DNA of 9,277 bases from JBFWUW01 sp050247075. GTDB lineage: Bacteria > Planctomycetota > Planctomycetia > Pirellulales > JBFWUW01. This document shows positions 6,913 through 9,277 of the stretch, one piece after another; position 1 is the first letter of the stretch, and each line of letters starts with the position of its first letter. The translations under genes were made by a program, and so were the position numbers. The notes below the pieces were generated by a model. The model was not told the origin of the DNA. It did not search any database and worked only from the letters and a program-made list of their open reading frames with translations. The stretch spans positions 1-9,277 of the forward strand of contig JBFWUW010000133.1 of NCBI GenBank assembly GCA_050247075.1. Direction: 5' to 3'.

Positions 6913-7857
6913 TTATTCTCCCCCAGCGGCGGCCAGGAGTTCGCGCAGATGCAGCTCCACGCAACCGGCCAGAATGCCCGTGTTGTAGCCCCCTTCCAGC
7001 ACGCTCACGATTCGGCCGCCGCAATGTTGACGGGCAATTTGTAAGACGGTCCTGGTCAATTCGCCAAAGTCTTCCGTCTCTAGCCCCAGCGAGCCAATGG
7101 GATCGTCGCGGTGCGCGTCGAAGCCGGCGCTAATCAGCACAAGTTGCGGACGGAGCCGGTCGGCGAATGCCGCCAGCTCGCGGGTGAACAGCGCCAAGAA
7201 GTCTTTCCGCGGCGTGTCGTACTCGACCGGCAGGTTCAGTGTCGTCCCCAGGCCCGGGCCCGCGCCCGTTTCTTGGGACGTGCCGGTGCCGGGGTAGAAA
7301 GGCCAACGATGGATGGAAAAAAAGCCGACTTGCCCATCGCGCCAAAACGTGTCCTGGGTGCCGTTGCCGTGGTGGACATCCCAATCGACGATCAGCACGC
7401 GGTCCAGCCTAAACTCGGCCGTGGCCAGACGCGCGCCAATGGCGATGCTATTGAACAGGCAGAACCCCATCGCCGCTTGCGGCAAGGCATGATGCCCTGG
7501 CGGACGGACCAGACAGAGGGCCGAGCGGTCCTCACCGCGAACGACGCGCTCGACGCCATCGCAAACGGCCCCGGCGGCGTGCAGCGCGGCCGCCGCGGAA
7601 TTGGCCGAGACGACCGTGTCCTCCTCGATCCGGCCGCCGCCACCGCGAGCAAAGTCTTGCACGCTGGCCGCGTAGTCCAGGGAATGAACTCGCGACAAGC
7701 GTTCCGACGATACCGGCTGCCACGTCGGGCGGGTGCATTGCTCATCCAGGCCTGTCCGCTGCAATTGGCGGGTGATTTGCACCAGCCGCTCGGCACGCTC
7801 AGGATGCTTGCCGGTTTCGTGTCGCAGGAAGATCGGGTCGGTATACAGCAGCGTCAT
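6913..7857 (-). CDS. Histone deacetylase family zinc deacetylase (class II-like)
   Basis: The 314-residue product covers one whole HDAC-family domain and little else. All key elements are present: RPPGHHA with the active-site histidines H122 and H123; VDWDVHHGNGTQ with zinc ligands D160 and H162; ISAGFDAHRDDPIG with the third ligand D247; and LEGGYN, where Y291 is the likely transition-state tyrosine. FYPGTG and GLETEDFGELT also fit bacterial class II-like enzymes (histone deacetylase-like amidohydrolases, acetylpolyamine amidohydrolases). Family members remove acetyl groups from lysines, polyamines or small amides; the substrate here cannot be told from sequence. No signal peptide is seen, so it should be cytoplasmic. 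ATG 7857 is the natural start because the conserved LLYTDPIF begins two residues later; no clear ribosome binding site precedes it. It lies 27 bases after the upstream TPR gene on the same strand, suggesting co-transcription, and converges on the hydrolase. Confidence 0.93.
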   Translation of the reverse strand: MTLLYTDPIFLRHETGKHPERAERLVQITRQLQRTGLDEQCTRPTWQPVSSERLSRVHSLDYAASVQDFARGGGGRIEEDTVVSANSAAAALHAAGAVCDGVERVVRGEDRSALCLVRPPGHHALPQAAMGFCLFNSIAIGARLATAEFRLDRVLIVDWDVHHGNGTQDTFWRDGQVGFFSIHRWPFYPGTGTSQETGAGPGLGTTLNLPVEYDTPRKDFLALFTRELAAFADRLRPQLVLISAGFDAHRDDPIGSLGLETEDFGELTRTVLQIARQHCGGRIVSVLEGGYNTGILAGCVELHLRELLAAAGGE

Positions 7858-7884
7858 CGCAGCAATTCGCCCCTGGTGATGAAA

Positions 7885-9277
7885 CTACCGCGACGTGCGC
7901 GAACGGGAAGTTACATCGTCGTCGTCATCTTCATCGTCGTCATCGTCGTCATCTTCACCATCATCCCCTTCTTCCATCTCCTCGTCGTCCGCGTCATCCA
8001 ACTGACGTTCGCGCCACGGCTTGCCATCCTTGTAGCTTTCCAGTTCCTTTTCCAGGTGCTCGCGCACGGTCTCATCGGCACCAAGCTCGACGGCCTTGGT
8101 CGACCACTTGATGGCCGTTTCAAAGTCACCCGTCTCGGCAAACCCGGCGGCCAGGGTGCTAACGATGTGCGGCTTTTGGTAATCGGTCAACCGGCAAGCT
8201 TCCTCGGCCAGGGCGATAGCCCGCGGGCCGTCGCGCAGTTCATCGTCGGGCGATGTGGCCAACAGCCAGGCGGCGTTGTTCAGCACGCCGGTGTTGTCGG
8301 GTTCAAACTCCAGGGCCTTGTCGTAGTCGGCCAGGGCCTCGACATGCTCGCCCATGCCGATGTAGGTGTCGCCGCGCATTTGATACGCTTGCCCATCATT
8401 GGGATTCGCCTCGATCGCCTCGGTAAAGGCTTGAATGGCCCGCTGCTTGTCTTTCATCTGTGAGTACATGATTCCCAACTGCAACAGCATGGTGCTGTCT
8501 TTGGGGTTGTCCTCCAGAGCCGCCTGAAGATCAATAACGGCGTCTTTGAGATTGCCCGTCCCGGCCAGCAGCAGCGCCTTGGCCCGATGGGCCTGGGCGG
8601 AGTCGGGCGCGATCTTCAACACCGCCTCGACATCGGCCAGGGCTTTCTTGTTGTTGCCCGCCATCTGGTGCGCGCCGGCCCGCAACATCAAAATCTGCGG
8701 GTTGTCTGGCGAGAAGGCCAAGGCCAGGTCCAGGTCGTGCAGGGCCTCCTTGGCATCGTTCATGGCCAGCTTAATACGGCCCCGTTGGGCGTGGGCGATG
8801 GCCGACCGGGGCTGCAGATCAACCGCCTTGTCCAAGGCGGCCAGGGCTTCCTCGTACTTTTCTTGTTGGGCCAGAATCATCCCCCGCAACTCGTGCGTGG
8901 GACCATTCTCTTCGTCCTCGGCCAGGGCCGCATCGAGATCCTTGAGGCCTTCGTCATATTCTTTTTGGTCAAACAAAATCGCGGCGCGGGCCCGCAGTCC
9001 ATCGACGTTGGTTGGGTCGGCCTTGAGGGCCAGGTTGAGGTCTTCCAGCCGATCCTCCGCTTCTTCACGCAGGCTTGCCCGCAGCATCAGGGCCTTGACC
9101 AGCGTTTCGGCATGGTTGTCTGCCATTTCCACGGCCTTGTCGAGCGCTTCAATGCCGGCATCTTTGTCACCGCCGGGAAATCCGCTGATCTGTCCCAGCA
9201 GCAGGTAGCTTTCGATGAGTTCGGGATCGTTCTCGACGGCCCGCTCCAGGTCGGCCTGGGTGGCGGCCAAGATCTTG
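7885..9277 (-). CDS. TPR-repeat protein with polyacidic C-terminal tail (5' end outside window)
   Basis: The frame runs off the right edge, so the true start is not visible; the TTG at 9270 is an internal leucine codon, as coding continues upstream (AAG ATC TTG). The visible 463 residues hold about eleven TPR units at 34-residue spacing, such as YEEALAALDKAVDLQPRS, KQRAIQAFTEAIEANPND and HVEALADYDKALEFEPDN. The last units contain LNNAAWLLATSPDDELRDG, a form common in planctomycete TPR proteins. The repeats are well preserved, unlike the looser ones in the membrane TPR gene at the left. After KPWRERQL the chain becomes a 28-residue acidic tract (24 Asp/Glu), then VTSRSRTSR. It is likely a protein-binding adaptor; its cell location is unknown without the N-terminus. 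It is probably the upstream gene of an operon with the deacetylase 27 bases downstream. Confidence 0.9.
   Translation of the reverse strand, partial: KILAATQADLERAVENDPELIESYLLLGQISGFPGGDKDAGIEALDKAVEMADNHAETLVKALMLRASLREEAEDRLEDLNLALKADPTNVDGLRARAAILFDQKEYDEGLKDLDAALAEDEENGPTHELRGMILAQQEKYEEALAALDKAVDLQPRSAIAHAQRGRIKLAMNDAKEALHDLDLALAFSPDNPQILMLRAGAHQMAGNNKKALADVEAVLKIAPDSAQAHRAKALLLAGTGNLKDAVIDLQAALEDNPKDSTMLLQLGIMYSQMKDKQRAIQAFTEAIEANPNDGQAYQMRGDTYIGMGEHVEALADYDKALEFEPDNTGVLNNAAWLLATSPDDELRDGPRAIALAEEACRLTDYQKPHIVSTLAAGFAETGDFETAIKWSTKAVELGADETVREHLEKELESYKDGKPWRERQLDDADDEEMEEGDDGEDDDDDDDEDDDDDVTSRSRTSR
7915..7998 (-). repeat. Asp/Glu-coding trinucleotide-rich tract
   Basis: Twenty-eight consecutive codons at the 3' end of the TPR gene, of which 24 encode Asp or Glu (mostly GAC/GAT, some GAA/GAG). 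The exceptions are one Ala, one Met and two Gly. The DNA is low-complexity, a run of GTC/ATC/TTC triplets on the plus strand. GAC and GAT are mixed, so the tract is not a pure microsatellite, though slippage in steps of three could still change tail length. Confidence 0.85.

Noticed and set aside
7111..8463. 450-codon open frame on the plus strand over the deacetylase and TPR genes
   Set aside because: It is antisense to two well-supported genes. Its hydrophobic stretch (VVVIFIVVIVV) is just the reverse reading of the Asp-coding tract and not a real membrane segment.
8200..9260. Many copies of a GGCCAGGGC-like motif in the right-hand TPR gene, resembling a DNA repeat family
   Set aside because: They encode the recurring Ala-Leu-Ala of successive TPR helices, so they reflect protein repeats and not an independent DNA element.

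Overview
The window looks like a chromosomal segment from a GC-rich member of the Planctomycetota, probably near the Pirellulales. This rests on protein style and not on a marker gene. It holds a beta-barrel porin of the Lpg1974 (DUF1551/BBP7-like) type, very long TPR proteins, and a large secreted alpha/beta hydrolase whose C-terminal half resembles conserved planctomycete proteins. Shine-Dalgarno sites are weak or absent in front of most genes. There are no rRNA or tRNA genes, CRISPR arrays, insertion sequences or phage genes.

Layout, left to right. (1) A minus-strand gene (100-2856) encodes a 918-residue protein with a proline-rich N-terminus, one membrane helix and a long TPR solenoid. 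(2) A divergent intergenic region (2857-3139) contains a 7-bp inverted repeat and ends in a good ribosome binding site. (3) A plus-strand outer-membrane barrel gene follows (3140-4336). (4) A roughly 400-base non-coding stretch (4337-4745) carries two perfect inverted repeats, one a strong stem-loop. (5) A plus-strand secreted hydrolase with a Ser-Asp-His triad comes next (4746-6884). (6) Convergent to it, with a 28-base gap, is a minus-strand zinc deacetylase of the histone deacetylase family (6913-7857). (7) Only 27 bases upstream of that gene on the same strand is another TPR gene (7885-9277). Its 5' end is cut off by the window, and its product ends in a strongly polyacidic tail.

The left half is cell-envelope biology: a membrane-anchored TPR scaffold divergent from an outer-membrane porin, then a secreted hydrolase. 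The right half is a likely two-gene operon pairing a TPR adaptor with an HDAC-family enzyme. The most interesting points are the polyacidic TPR/deacetylase pair, the long stem-loop ahead of the hydrolase, and the uncharacterised C-terminal half of the hydrolase. I see no clear evidence of a defence system, biosynthetic cluster or other wholly new system.
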